A stretch of DNA of 64,000 bases from JANQEA01 sp964530075 (GCA_964530075.1 CAZGXU010000002.1:4656-68655); one strand, 5' to 3'; positions 8,834 through 16,898 are shown, numbered from the stretch's first letter. Translations and numbers: made by a program. Notes: generated by a model not told the origin, from the letters alone.

Positions 8834-8862
8834 ATCATACCCGCAGATCGAGCGTCTGTGAA
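8834..8862 (-). promoter_or_regulatory. Promoter of beta-helix protein gene
   Basis: Minus strand: TTCACA (8857-8862), a 17-base spacer and TATGAT (8834-8839), followed by an AAAGGAGTGA ribosome site before the ATG at 8792. Confidence 0.6.
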
Positions 8863-8901
8863 GGCTCGGGTGCCCACAAAGTCGGACATCTGGCCTACTG
8901 A

Positions 8902-9756
8902 TCAGCGATGGAAACGTCCATGTCGAAGCGAGGTCCAAAGGGTCACGGGGACGCCGCGCCGTCGGAAGGGGAAGACGAGCAGGAGTCCGGCGATGAACCC
9001 CCCCATGTGCGCAAACCACGCCACGCCGCCCGAACTGCCTAGGGCTCCTGCGCCGCTGATCACCTGGAGGACGAACCAGAAGCCGAGGAGGAAGACCGCG
9101 GGCACGGCGATCAGGCGGAGGAAGAAGAAGATCGGGATGATCGTGAGCACCTTCGCGTACGGATAGAGCATGAAGTAGGCTCCGAGGACGCCGGCGATGG
9201 CGCCGGACGCGCCGACGACCGGGACGGAGCTCCCCGGAGCGATGGCGACCTGGGTGAGCGATGCGATCGTGCCGCAGAGCAGGTAGAAGAGCAGGAACCG
9301 GACCGGCCCCATCGCGTCCTCGACGTTGTCGCCGAAGATCCACAGGTAGAGCATGTTCCCCAGGACGTGCAGGATGCTCCCATGGAGGAAGAGCGAGGTG
9401 AGGAGCGTCAGCCAGATCGGGATCGGGATCGTCGGCGGGAGATCCGTCCCGCCGAGCAGCTCGTCCGGGATGAGGGCGTACTGCATCAGGAACCAGTCGT
9501 CCCGCGCGATCGCGTAGGTTAAGGCCGACTGCCCGGGCAGGCGTCGCGTGGTGTACGCGTAGGACGGATCGAAGATCGGCGGGCTCTCGTGTCCTGCTTG
9601 GATCCAGGCGTTCCGCTCGTTCGACCAGTTGGCCCATAGCGGCTCGCGCGTCCCGAGGTATCCCTGATAGAGGAAGACGAGCAAGTTGATCACGATCAGC
9701 GAAACGGTGACGACCGGGAACCGTCGGCTGCGGATCATGTCGCGAATCGGGATCAT
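8902..9756 (-). CDS. Rhomboid-family intramembrane serine protease
   Basis: 284 residues from the ATG at 9756 (an upstream in-frame ATG lacks a ribosome site). There are six or seven membrane helices. The catalytic serine lies in VGASGAIAGVLGAY and the catalytic histidine in WFAHMGGFIAGLLL, the standard Ser-His dyad positions; the HGSILHVLGNMLYLWIFG segment is the conserved loop and helix 2 region. Between TM1 and TM2 there is an unusually long loop (about 90 residues). Rhomboids cut transmembrane substrates within the bilayer; the substrate here is unknown. It stands alone, divergent from the M42 peptidase operon. Confidence 0.95.
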   Translation of the reverse strand: MIPIRDMIRSRRFPVVTVSLIVINLLVFLYQGYLGTREPLWANWSNERNAWIQAGHESPPIFDPSYAYTTRRLPGQSALTYAIARDDWFLMQYALIPDELLGGTDLPPTIPIPIWLTLLTSLFLHGSILHVLGNMLYLWIFGDNVEDAMGPVRFLLFYLLCGTIASLTQVAIAPGSSVPVVGASGAIAGVLGAYFMLYPYAKVLTIIPIFFFLRLIAVPAVFLLGFWFVLQVISGAGALGSSGGVAWFAHMGGFIAGLLLVFPFRRRGVPVTLWTSLRHGRFHR

Positions 9757-9796
9757 GGGCCGATGGTATCTCCGCGAGCGGCAATCAGGCAAGGAA

Positions 9797-9824
9797 TTGA
9801 ACTTCCGTGGATCGCGATTACACT
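9797..9824 (+). promoter_or_regulatory. Promoter of M42 peptidase operon
   Basis: TTGAAC (9797-9802), a 16-base spacer and TACACT (9819-9824), then AAAGGAGG directly before the ATG at 9847. Confidence 0.7.
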
Positions 9825-9846
9825 CTTTTAGCGCAAAGGAGGCCCG

Positions 9847-10878
9847 ATGGAGCTACTGAAGAGGCTGTGTGAGGCGGTGGGGATCCCCGGCTACGAAGTC
9901 GAGGTCCGCAGGATCGTCGAGACAGAACTCGAAGGACACGTCGACTCTGTTGCGACCGACGCGTTGGGGAACTTGATCGCCCACAAGGAGGGCGAGGGAC
10001 CGGTCGTCGTCATCGCCGGCCACATGGACGAGATCGGGTTCTTCGTCAGCCACATCGAGGAGAAGTCTGGGTTCCTCCGGATCAACCCGGTCGGCGGGTT
10101 CGATCCGGTGAACCTCGTGGCGCAGCGGGTGGTCGTGCATACGGAGAGCGGCGACCTGGTCGGGTGCATCGGGCGGAAGGCGGTGCACATCCTCCGCGAA
10201 GAGGAACGGAAGAAACCGCTCGAGCTTCGCGACCTGTTCGTCGATCTCGGACTGCCACCGGAGACGGTCGAGGCGAAGGTCCGAATCGGGGACCCCGTCA
10301 CCTTGCGCCAGGACTTCATCGAGTTTGGCGATCTCGTCTCGTGCAAGGCGCTCGACGATCGCGCCGGGGTCTACGTCGGGATCGAGGCGCTGAAACGGGC
10401 GAAGAAGCCCGCATGCGACCTGTATTTCGTCGGGACGACGCAGGAAGAGGTCGGCCTTCGCGGCGCGCGCGTCGCCGGGTTCTCGACCCATCCACAGATC
10501 GGGATCGCGCTCGACGTGACGATCGCCGCCGACACACCGGACGTACCGCCGAAGGACCGCGTCACGCAGCTTGGCAAGGGCGTCGCGATCAAGGTCCGCG
10601 ACAGTGCGTCGATCTCCCACCCCGCTCTCGTGCGAGCGATGCGGAAGCTGGCCGAGGAGAACGGCATCCCGTACCAGATGGAGGTGCTCCCCCGCGGCGG
10701 GACCGACGCCGGGGCGCTTCAGATGGCGCAGGAGGGCGCCGCGGTGATCACGCTGTCGATTCCGACCCGCTACGTCCACTCGGTCGTCGAGAGCGTCCAT
10801 CCCGACGACCTCGAGGCAACGATCGGGCTGCTCGTCGCCTTCCTCGAGACCGCGGACACGATCGACCTGTCGGGATGA
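9847..10878 (+). CDS. M42-family metallo-aminopeptidase
   Basis: 343 residues. Dinuclear metal ligands are visible in order: IAGHMDEIGFF (His, Asp), LDDRAGVYV (bridging Asp), TTQEEVGLRGA (Glu-Glu), ALDVTIAAD (Asp) and the C-terminal HSVVESVHPDD (His). This fits the M42 family of tetrahedral (TET) glutamyl/leucyl aminopeptidases and related deblocking peptidases, cytoplasmic enzymes that finish peptide degradation. It is the first gene of an operon: the next gene starts on its stop codon (ATGA). The peptidase is unlikely to be functionally linked to the deaminase and MoaD-like genes downstream except by co-expression. Confidence 0.95.
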   Translation: MELLKRLCEAVGIPGYEVEVRRIVETELEGHVDSVATDALGNLIAHKEGEGPVVVIAGHMDEIGFFVSHIEEKSGFLRINPVGGFDPVNLVAQRVVVHTESGDLVGCIGRKAVHILREEERKKPLELRDLFVDLGLPPETVEAKVRIGDPVTLRQDFIEFGDLVSCKALDDRAGVYVGIEALKRAKKPACDLYFVGTTQEEVGLRGARVAGFSTHPQIGIALDVTIAADTPDVPPKDRVTQLGKGVAIKVRDSASISHPALVRAMRKLAEENGIPYQMEVLPRGGTDAGALQMAQEGAAVITLSIPTRYVHSVVESVHPDDLEATIGLLVAFLETADTIDLSG

Positions 10879-12239
10879 GCGCGAGGACGCTGTTCGCCGG
10901 CTTCGAACTCGTCGCGACGATGGACGCCGCCGACCGAGAATGGGCCGGCGGCTACGTCCTCGTCGAGGGGAATCGGATCGTCGGCGTCGGCGAGGACGCG
11001 GCCGGGATCGAGGCCGACGAGGTCGTCCGCGGCGCCGGGAAGATCCTCCTTCCCGGCCTCGTCAACACGCACCATCACCTCTACCAGTCGCTCTTTCGGA
11101 ACGTCCCCGGCGCGTCGGAGGCGAAGCTGTTCGATTGGCTCGTCTTCCTCTACGAGCGGTGGAAGAGGCTCGGCGAGGAGGCGATGCGCGTCGCGGCGAC
11201 GATCGCGTGCAGCGAGCTCCTCCTGTCCGGCGCGACGACGACAACCGACCATTGCTATCTCTACCCGCGGAACGGCGGGAACATCCTCGCCGCCGACATC
11301 GAGGGGGCGCAGAAGGCGGGGATCCGGTTCCACCCCTGCCGCGGCTCGATGTCCCTTTCGGAGAAGGACGGAGGGCTCCCCCCCGACTCGGTCGTCCAGA
11401 CCGAGTCCGAGATCCTCGCCGACTGCCGGCGGATGATCGAATGGTACCACGATCCCGAGCCGTTCGCGATGCTCCGGATCGCGCTCGCGCCGTGCTCGCC
11501 GTTTTCGGTGACGGCCGACCTGATGCGTGAGTCGGTGGCGCTCGCCGAGGAGACCGGCGTCCTCCTCCACACGCACCTCGCCGAGACCGAGGACGAGGAG
11601 GCCTACTGCCTCCGGCGCTCGGGGATGCGCCCGGTCGACCTGATGGAGGAACTCGGATGGCTCCGCGACGACGTCTGGTATGCCCACCTCGTCGTCCTCA
11701 ATGAATCCGACATCGCGAAGCTGTCGGCGGCGAAGGTCGGGATGGCCCACTGCCCGAGTTCGAACATGACGCTCGGCTCGGGGATCGCCCCGGTGACCGA
11801 GATGAAGGGGACCGGGATCAAGATCGGATTGGCGGTCGACGGATCGGCGAGCAACGACACGTCGAACATGATCCGCGAGGTCCGCCAGGCGATGCTCCTT
11901 CAGCGTGTCCGGTACGGCGCCGACGCGCTCAGCGCCCGCGAGGCGCTCCGGATGGCGACGATCGGCGGAGCGCGCGTCCTTCACCGGGAGAACGAGATCG
12001 GCTCGATCGAGGTCGGGAAAGCGGCTGACCTGATCGCGTTCGACCTGAACGACATCGCGTTCGCCGGCGCGCACGCCGACCCGCTGGCGGCGATCGTCCA
12101 TTGCGCCGCCGACCGGGTCGATTTCGCGATGGTCGATGGCGAATGGCGGGTCCGGGGCGGGCGGTTGGTCGACGAGTCGATCCTCGATCTGATCCCGATT
12201 CACAACCGCATCTCGAAGGAGCTGACCGGAGCGGCATGA
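10875..12239 (+). CDS. Amidohydrolase, 8-oxoguanine deaminase-like
   Basis: 454 residues from the ATG overlapping the M42 stop. It shows the amidohydrolase TIM-barrel metal motif NTHHHLYQSLFRN, then HTHLAETEDEEAYC, the histidine in YAHLVVL, HCPSSNMTLGSG and the catalytic Asp in GLAVDGSASND. The FDWLVFLYERWKRL segment and overall length match the 8-oxoguanine deaminase / hydroxyatrazine hydrolase branch (ATZ/TRZ group). The likely reaction is hydrolytic deamination of a purine or triazine ring in the cytoplasm; 8-oxoguanine to urate is the best-known one, but guanine or S-adenosylhomocysteine-type substrates cannot be excluded. The MoaD-like gene overlaps its stop. Confidence 0.85.
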   Translation: MSARTLFAGFELVATMDAADREWAGGYVLVEGNRIVGVGEDAAGIEADEVVRGAGKILLPGLVNTHHHLYQSLFRNVPGASEAKLFDWLVFLYERWKRLGEEAMRVAATIACSELLLSGATTTTDHCYLYPRNGGNILAADIEGAQKAGIRFHPCRGSMSLSEKDGGLPPDSVVQTESEILADCRRMIEWYHDPEPFAMLRIALAPCSPFSVTADLMRESVALAEETGVLLHTHLAETEDEEAYCLRRSGMRPVDLMEELGWLRDDVWYAHLVVLNESDIAKLSAAKVGMAHCPSSNMTLGSGIAPVTEMKGTGIKIGLAVDGSASNDTSNMIREVRQAMLLQRVRYGADALSAREALRMATIGGARVLHRENEIGSIEVGKAADLIAFDLNDIAFAGAHADPLAAIVHCAADRVDFAMVDGEWRVRGGRLVDESILDLIPIHNRISKELTGAA

Positions 12240-12517
12240 GGATCTCGGTGGAGATCGCCTTCTCGTTCAAGCGGGAGCTTGGCGACGACTATCGAACGCT
12301 CGAGCTCCCCGAGGGAGCGACCGTCCGCGACGCGATGGTCGAGCTCGCACGGCGCCATCCGGCGGCCGGGAGCCGGCTGTTCGACGAGGACGGGGAGGTC
12401 CGGCGGAACATCAACGCGCTGGTCAACGGCGGGAACGTCCAGTTCCGCCGACGATTCGACACCGTCCTTCGCGACGGGGATCGGATGGCGATCCTCCCTC
12501 CTGTCGGCGGCGGATAG
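12236..12517 (+). CDS. MoaD/ThiS-like sulfur carrier protein
   Basis: 93 residues, starting on the stop codon of the deaminase gene (ATGA). Beta-grasp pattern with LELPEGATVRDAMVELARRHP, VNGGNVQF and DGDRMAILPPVGGG at the end. The C-terminal Gly-Gly is the residue pair that is adenylated and thiocarboxylated in molybdopterin, tungstopterin or thiamine sulfur transfer; here one more Gly follows. No MoaE, MoeB or ThiF gene is nearby, but mobB lies 22 kb away. It most likely serves Mo/W cofactor synthesis; a role in another thiolation pathway is possible. Confidence 0.85.
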   Translation: MRISVEIAFSFKRELGDDYRTLELPEGATVRDAMVELARRHPAAGSRLFDEDGEVRRNINALVNGGNVQFRRRFDTVLRDGDRMAILPPVGGG

Positions 12518-12540
12518 CGCGAAACGTCCCCCAAAAGGCT

Positions 12541-12582
12541 CGGCTGGAGAGTCCCGAGGTTCCCCTCGACCCTCCCCAGCCG
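12541..12582. terminator. Hairpin between convergent operons
   Basis: A CGGCTGG / CCAGCCG outer stem (12541-12547, 12576-12582) encloses a second stem CGAGG / CCTCG. It lies between the convergent moaD-like and thioesterase genes. The remaining sequence to 12753 contains only a weak second hairpin (CCGC/GCGG near 12596-12614) and no gene I can support. Confidence 0.45.
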
Positions 12583-12753
12583 GTGTGGTGGCTATCCGCA
12601 AGGAGGTTTAGCGGAAGAGCGGCATTTCTGCTGCCGAATTGGAGCCTGCCGCCGGGATGTGTGTTCTTTGTGAAGACGGAATGTGTATCCGGTGAGGTCG
12701 CGGAATCCGCTAGAAGTCGACAGGTGTCCCCGGATGGCGCTTCGAAACGGGGT

Positions 12754-13173
12754 TCAGGGGGCGCCTTCGGGCGACCGGGAGGGGACGCCCTCCGCCTTCT
12801 CGCGGACCCGTTTCTCGAACCGGTCGGCGTCGATGACGAACCGCTCGTGCGTCGCCCGGGCGACGGGCTCGACCTCGTCGCGGGCCTCGATCTCGAACCG
12901 GAGCTTGCGCCGATCGATCTCGACCAGCCGGGCGGTCACCGTCACGCGCATCCCGGGCGGGGTCGCGGCGAGGTGATCGAGCCGGATCGACGTGCCGACC
13001 GTCTTCCGCCCGGGCGGGAGGTGCGGGTCGACCATCGTCCGCGCGCACTCCTCGCAGAAGCCGACGAGGACCGGCGTGGCGAGGACGTCGACCAGCCCGC
13101 TCCCGAACGCGCTGGCAAGGTGCTCGCGCTCGACGGTCCAGGTCCGCTCGTTCGTCGTCCCGATCTCGATCAT
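12754..13173 (-). CDS. Hotdog-fold thioesterase, FlK-like
   Basis: 139 residues from the ATG at 13173, preceded by a GAGG site at the end of the nitrilase gene; the longer open frame upstream is antisense-type noise. The sequence VDVLATPVLVGFCEECARTMV, then TSIRLDHLAATPPGMRVTVTA and THERFVID matches the FlK/fluoroacetyl-CoA-thioesterase-like hotdog family. The central helix carries Glu-Glu-Cys where FlK has its catalytic region. It probably hydrolyses a short acyl-CoA. As last gene of a run of hydrolases it may complete breakdown of an acyl compound, which is inference. Confidence 0.85.
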   Translation of the reverse strand: MIEIGTTNERTWTVEREHLASAFGSGLVDVLATPVLVGFCEECARTMVDPHLPPGRKTVGTSIRLDHLAATPPGMRVTVTARLVEIDRRKLRFEIEARDEVEPVARATHERFVIDADRFEKRVREKAEGVPSRSPEGAP

Positions 13174-13180
13174 CCGATCC

Positions 13181-13972
13181 TCACAGTCGATACTGGTCCG
13201 GCCGGCGGTCGGCGAGCACGTCGTTGTAGCTTGTGATCCGCTTGTCGCGGGCCCGCTCGATGTCGATCTCGACGACGCCGATCTCGGCCGCATCGTCCGA
13301 CAAGCGGAGGAGGACCTCTCCGTCCGGCTGGACGATCTGGCTGCGGCCAGTGTAGACGAGTGTCTCGGCAGTTCGGGACTCCTCACCGACGCGGTTCGCC
13401 GTCGCGGTGAAGACGCGGTTCTCGAGGGCCCGGATCGCCATCGTCCGCTGCGCCAGGTCGGGCAGCACCAAGTTCGCCGGGTGGGCGATCACGTCGGCAC
13501 CCTGCAGCGCCAGGCTTCGAGCCGACTCGGGGAAGAGGTGGTCGAAGCAGACCATCAACCCGATCCGAGCGACCCCGATGTCGAGCACCGGAAACGAGCG
13601 ATCCCCTGGGGCGAAGTGCTCCTTCTCGGCGCAGAAGAGGTGGACCTTCCGGTAGCAGGCGAGAAACCCGTTTGGGCCGACGAGGACGGCCGCATTGTAG
13701 ACCCGATCGCCGTCCCGCTCCGGGAGCCCGGCGACGACGTGACAGCCGTATGTCGAAGCGAAGTTGATCAACGCCTTCGTTGTCGGCCCGTCCGGAACCG
13801 GCTCGGCCAGTCCGCGGGCCTCGTCCGCGGAGACGAACTGATACCCCGTGGCGAACAGCTCCGGCAGGACCCACAGATCCGCCTGCTTCTGCCCGATCAG
13901 CTCGAAGGCGTCTTCGATGTTCCGATCCCGCTCGTTGAACGCGGGGTCGGTCTGAGCGATTCCGATGCGCAT
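13181..13972 (-). CDS. Nitrilase-superfamily carbon-nitrogen hydrolase
   Basis: 263 residues. The catalytic triad of the superfamily is visible: Glu in LPELFATGY (about residue 40), Lys in YRKVHLFCAEKEHF and Cys in IGLMVCFDHLFPESAR. The overall pattern is closest to omega-amidase/N-carbamoyl hydrolase-like members that act on small amides; the exact substrate cannot be named. The start is the ATG at 13972, with a -10 box 6 bases before it, so the transcript would be leaderless. It is followed 7 bases later by the thioesterase gene and preceded by two metallo-beta-lactamase-fold genes on the same strand. Confidence 0.92.
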   Translation of the reverse strand: MRIGIAQTDPAFNERDRNIEDAFELIGQKQADLWVLPELFATGYQFVSADEARGLAEPVPDGPTTKALINFASTYGCHVVAGLPERDGDRVYNAAVLVGPNGFLACYRKVHLFCAEKEHFAPGDRSFPVLDIGVARIGLMVCFDHLFPESARSLALQGADVIAHPANLVLPDLAQRTMAIRALENRVFTATANRVGEESRTAETLVYTGRSQIVQPDGEVLLRLSDDAAEIGVVEIDIERARDKRITSYNDVLADRRPDQYRL

Positions 13973-13978
13973 GGGGGG

Positions 13979-13984
13979 ATGGTA
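13979..13984 (-). promoter_or_regulatory. -10 box for leaderless nitrilase mRNA
   Basis: TACCAT on the minus strand, 6 bases before the ATG at 13972; no Shine-Dalgarno and no clear -35 hexamer. It would allow the nitrilase and thioesterase genes to be expressed apart from the upstream cluster. Confidence 0.4.
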
Positions 13985-14015
13985 GCGAATCCGGCCGGGC
14001 CGTGCGACGCGCGGA

Positions 14016-14825
14016 CTAGCCGGCGGCTGCCCAATGCGCCGCTGCGTTCCTGGGCTGGACCTGCCCGATCCCCGGCCACGGGAAGTGCGTCGCGATCACG
14101 AGCGCGTTCGTCTTCGCGATCCGTTCGATCAGCGCTTTTCGGCTCTCGACGGCCTGATCCGGGAACGTGTCGCCGGTGACCGGCCAGTCGGGATGCTCGA
14201 GGAAGACCGGATGCATGAACGCGTCGCCGACGTGGAGGAGTGGCCCGGTTGTGGTTCCTGAATCGCCGTCGAGCTCGTACGCGGCGTGGCCGGGGCGGTG
14301 ACCGGGACAGGGGACGAACGTGATCCCGTCGGCGACCTCGGTCTCCCCGTCGCAGAGAATCACGCGATCCTCCAGCCGGGCGACGAGCGCCTTGAACAGC
14401 CGCTGGAGGTGCTTCGGGAGCTCGTCGTACGTCTCGTCCACCTGAAGTTCCTTCCACAGCCCGGCGTCGATCGCGTACCGGGCGTTCGGGTAGGTCAGCT
14501 CGCCGTCGCCGATCTGGAGGATCAGCCCGGCGACGTGGTCGCGGTCGACGTGCGTGATCAGGACGAGGTCGACGTCCTCCGGCACCACGTCGAGGACCGC
14601 CAGCTGCGCCGCCACCTCGTCCCCGTCGATCCCGCCGTCGATCATCACGTGACGTCCGCGATGCCGGACGTAGCAGCAGGTGAACGCGAACGGGAGCGTC
14701 CGGTCCTCGGGGAGCTTGTACTCGTCCGGGAGGAGCCCGTTCAGCGAGCGCGGCTCGTCGTCGAGGATCCGGAGGATCGCCCCCTCGACGCCGCCGTGGG
14801 TGAAGCGATGGACGTTCTCCGACAC
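14016..14825 (-). CDS. Metallo-beta-lactamase-fold hydrolase (lactonase-like), copy 1
   Basis: 269 residues from a GTG start preceded by AAGGGAGG. The metal-binding loop reads HVDRDH (residues 92-97), so the second histidine of the canonical HxHxDH is Asp, a known variant. Later ligands are GHRPGHAAY, HVGDAF and the final ATHFPWPGIG. The layout (long N-terminal lid, His-rich C-terminus) is that of N-acyl-homoserine lactonase/quorum-quenching-like MBL proteins, but the substrate could be another lactone. A paralogue (14840-15673) lies directly upstream, 14 bases away; both end in a THFxxPGIG motif. Confidence 0.85.
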   Translation of the reverse strand: MSENVHRFTHGGVEGAILRILDDEPRSLNGLLPDEYKLPEDRTLPFAFTCCYVRHRGRHVMIDGGIDGDEVAAQLAVLDVVPEDVDLVLITHVDRDHVAGLILQIGDGELTYPNARYAIDAGLWKELQVDETYDELPKHLQRLFKALVARLEDRVILCDGETEVADGITFVPCPGHRPGHAAYELDGDSGTTTGPLLHVGDAFMHPVFLEHPDWPVTGDTFPDQAVESRKALIERIAKTNALVIATHFPWPGIGQVQPRNAAAHWAAAG

Positions 14826-14839
14826 GCGATCCTCCCTTC

Positions 14840-15673
14840 TCAGCCGGCGACCGGCGCCCAGCGGTACCGGTCCTCGGCGATCTTCGTCAACCGACCGATC
14901 CCGGGCAACCGGAAGTGGGTGCCGACGATCCTCGCGCCCTCGGCGGCCGCGCGGGCCGAGATCATCCGCCGCGCGTCGCGCGCCGTCTCCGGCTCGCTGT
15001 CGTGGCGGACGTTCAGCTTGCCCGGGTACTCGAGGAAGACGGGATGAACGGCCGCGTCGCCGATGTGGAGGAGCGTCTCGCCTTCCGATTCGAACCGGTA
15101 GAGGGTGTGCCCGGCGCGATGGCCAAGGGCCGGGATCGCGCGGACGCCGGAGAGTACGTCCTGTTCGTCGTCGAGGATCGTGCCGCGCGCCACGACGGCC
15201 GGAAGGAGTGGCCCGAGGAGCTTGTGCAAGAGTGACTTGATCGCCGGTAGGTACTCGTCGATTGCGCTCTCGTCGTGCCAGAAGTCCCAGAGCTGGCGAT
15301 GGAGCACGTACCGGGCGTTCGGATAGGCGAGCGCGCCGTCCTCGCGGACCAGCCCGCCGATGTGGTCGAAGTCGCCGTGGGTGAGCAGAATCGTGTCGAC
15401 CGACTCGGGTGCGATCCCTTCGGCCGCGAGCGCCGGCTCCGCGGCGAATCTACGCTCTCCACGGTGCGGTCCGTTCCCGCTGTCGACGAGAACGCGCGCG
15501 TCCGGCGCGTCGACGACGAGGAGCCCGCCGCACATCTCGATTTCTGTGCCCTCGAGCGCGTCCGGCGCGTCGGCCATGAACGCGCTGAGGGGATCGGCCG
15601 AGGGATTCCCGTCCTTCACGACGAGGCAATCGAAACGACCGACGCGAATCCGATGCGTCGCGATGTTCGTCAT
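14840..15673 (-). CDS. Metallo-beta-lactamase-fold hydrolase (lactonase-like), copy 2
   Basis: 277 residues from the ATG at 15673, which overlaps the stop of the TIGR04076 gene upstream (ATGA). Metal loop HGDFDH (residues 99-104), then ALGHRAGHTLY, HIGDAAVHPVF and GTHFRLPGIGRL. It shares the architecture and the ending of copy 1, so the pair is a tandem duplication with considerable divergence. The predicted activity is hydrolysis of a lactone or similar ester in the cytoplasm. Coupling to a TIGR04076 protein suggests a shared pathway, which has no known biochemistry. Confidence 0.85.
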   Translation of the reverse strand: MTNIATHRIRVGRFDCLVVKDGNPSADPLSAFMADAPDALEGTEIEMCGGLLVVDAPDARVLVDSGNGPHRGERRFAAEPALAAEGIAPESVDTILLTHGDFDHIGGLVREDGALAYPNARYVLHRQLWDFWHDESAIDEYLPAIKSLLHKLLGPLLPAVVARGTILDDEQDVLSGVRAIPALGHRAGHTLYRFESEGETLLHIGDAAVHPVFLEYPGKLNVRHDSEPETARDARRMISARAAAEGARIVGTHFRLPGIGRLTKIAEDRYRWAPVAG

Positions 15674-16002
15674 GGCCTCTCCGAACCCTCGATTCGCTCG
15701 ACCAGGAAGGAGACGGGCCGGAATCCGTCGCTGCAGCACGTCATCGCCATCCCCTTCTTCGCCATCCACGGCGGGTTTCCGTCGAACATCACCATCGCGA
15801 CGTCCCGCTGGATGTCGGCCCACGCCCAATCGCAGGGGAAGTCGTCCGGCCTGGCCGGCCAGTTTTCGATGAGGAACTCCTGCCCGACTTCCCAGCGCGG
15901 GCAGGCGCCGAATCCATCGGGGAAGCGCTCCTTGTTGATGTACTTGTCGATCAGGTCCTCGTGGACGGCCAGCTTAGCGACCGTCAGCTTCACCTTCGGC
16001 AT
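15670..16002 (-). CDS. TIGR04076 family protein, copy 1
   Basis: 110 residues from the ATG preceded by GGAGG. The family pattern is clear: MPKVKLTVAK start, GACPRWEVGQEFL, CDWAWADIQRDVAMVMFDG and CCSDGFRPVSFLVERIE at the end. TIGR04076 proteins are short, Cys-containing, soluble proteins of unknown function found mostly in anaerobes. The four Cys (two in the middle, a CC pair near the end) are spaced as if for a metal or cluster. It overlaps the MBL-fold gene downstream and lies 20 bases after a paralogue. No function is claimed. Confidence 0.85.
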   Translation of the reverse strand: MPKVKLTVAKLAVHEDLIDKYINKERFPDGFGACPRWEVGQEFLIENWPARPDDFPCDWAWADIQRDVAMVMFDGNPPWMAKKGMAMTCCSDGFRPVSFLVERIEGSERP

Positions 16003-16022
16003 CGCGGCCTCCTTTGATGGCT

Positions 16023-16337
16023 CTACGCCGCGTCGAGCGGCTCGATCAGAAACTTTACCGGCCGGAACGCGTCCGCGCAGCTCCGGATCCAGCTGTTCTC
16101 CGGCCGGTGACCCTCGACCTCCCCCTCGAACGCGGCGATTCGGACGAACGACTCGACGTCGTGCCACGCCCACGGGCACATCCCTTCCGGACAGGCCACC
16201 GGCTGCCCGATGACGAACGATTCTCCGATCGTGTGGCTGCACGGCCCGAACGTTTCCGCCGCGGTCGGGTCCATGTACTTCGCGACCAGTTCCTCGTCGA
16301 ATCGCTTCTTGATCACGGTGATGCGGACCTTCTTCAT
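16023..16337 (-). CDS. TIGR04076 family protein, copy 2
   Basis: 104 residues; the ATG overlaps the stop of the third copy (ATGA). It shows MKKVRITVIKKRF, GPCSHTIGESFVI, CPEGMCPWAWHDVESFVRIAA and CADAFRPVKFLIEPL, aligning along its whole length with copy 1. The CC pair near the C-terminus of copy 1 is a single Cys here, and an extra Cys appears before WAWHD. It is part of a head-to-tail triplicate whose members have diverged, which suggests separate roles rather than dosage. Confidence 0.82.
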   Translation of the reverse strand: MKKVRITVIKKRFDEELVAKYMDPTAAETFGPCSHTIGESFVIGQPVACPEGMCPWAWHDVESFVRIAAFEGEVEGHRPENSWIRSCADAFRPVKFLIEPLDAA

Positions 16338-16591
16338 TCAGTCCCCCCTTTCCCATTCTGCAGCCTCTCCAACAGGAAGACGACCGGTTTGATTCCGTCG
16401 ATGCATGCCGACAGCCGCGTGCCCGGATGTATGAGACAGTCCAGTGCCCCGACGAGGCGCATCATCGTGACGTCGCGCTGGACGTCGGCCCAGGCCCAAG
16501 AGCAGAACCGATCAGGCTTGCACGCGCCGGTCTCGAGGACTTGTCCGTCCGCGAACGTGCCGCAGACGTCGAACGCCCGTCCTTCGCACAC
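16334..16591 (-). CDS. TIGR04076 family protein, copy 3 (possibly frameshifted at its 5' end)
   Basis: 85 residues if the GTG at 16591 is used; no ribosome site precedes it. The body (CEGRAFDVCGTFADGQVL, FCSWAWADVQRDVTMM, CIDGIKPVVFLLERL) matches the other two copies, but the usual first beta strand is missing. A plausible start region lies upstream in another frame: AGGAGG at about 16630 leads into a frame encoding LKKMHFPDFNLRV (ATG at 16616), which would join the body after a one-base shift near 16589-16597. Either the gene is a recent frameshift mutant, the assembly has a one-base error, or a shorter protein is made. Confidence 0.6.
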   Translation of the reverse strand: MCEGRAFDVCGTFADGQVLETGACKPDRFCSWAWADVQRDVTMMRLVGALDCLIHPGTRLSACIDGIKPVVFLLERLQNGKGGTE

Positions 16592-16898
16592 GCAGATTGA
16601 AGTCCGGGAAGTGCATCTTCTTCAGCCTGGCCTCCTCTCGCTCTTGGGGTGGGTGACCCGGTGTGGCCGGCGCCTCCGACGTGCTGGATCCGGCGGGTTG
16701 CAACGACAGAGACGTGCAATGAGGCATTCTACGCGATCGACCGTTCCTGTTGGGTCTCCGAGCCGCCGATCGAGCGATCTGAGCCGGGACGGCGGAGATC
16801 GCTCGGGTTGCCGGGGACCCGATACGGACCCGGGTGACTCCGAATGAAACGGCGAGGCAAGCGTCTCCACAGACAAATCGATCGCCGCGTTCGTGGAG
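16592..16898. other. Intergenic region upstream of the TIGR04076 genes
   Basis: About 300 bases with no convincing gene apart from the possible frameshifted 5' end of TIGR04076 copy 3. On the minus strand a TAGAAT box near 16731-16736 (in GCGTAGAATGCC) could be the -10 of the TIGR04076/MBL operon, but no -35 is clear. Long open frames crossing this region in both directions are shadows. Confidence 0.35.

Noticed and set aside
12518..12753. A riboswitch or other structured RNA for cofactor synthesis near the MoaD-like gene
   Set aside because: The hairpins lie downstream of moaD between convergent genes, and no known Moco, TPP or SAM aptamer strings are present; a terminator is simpler.
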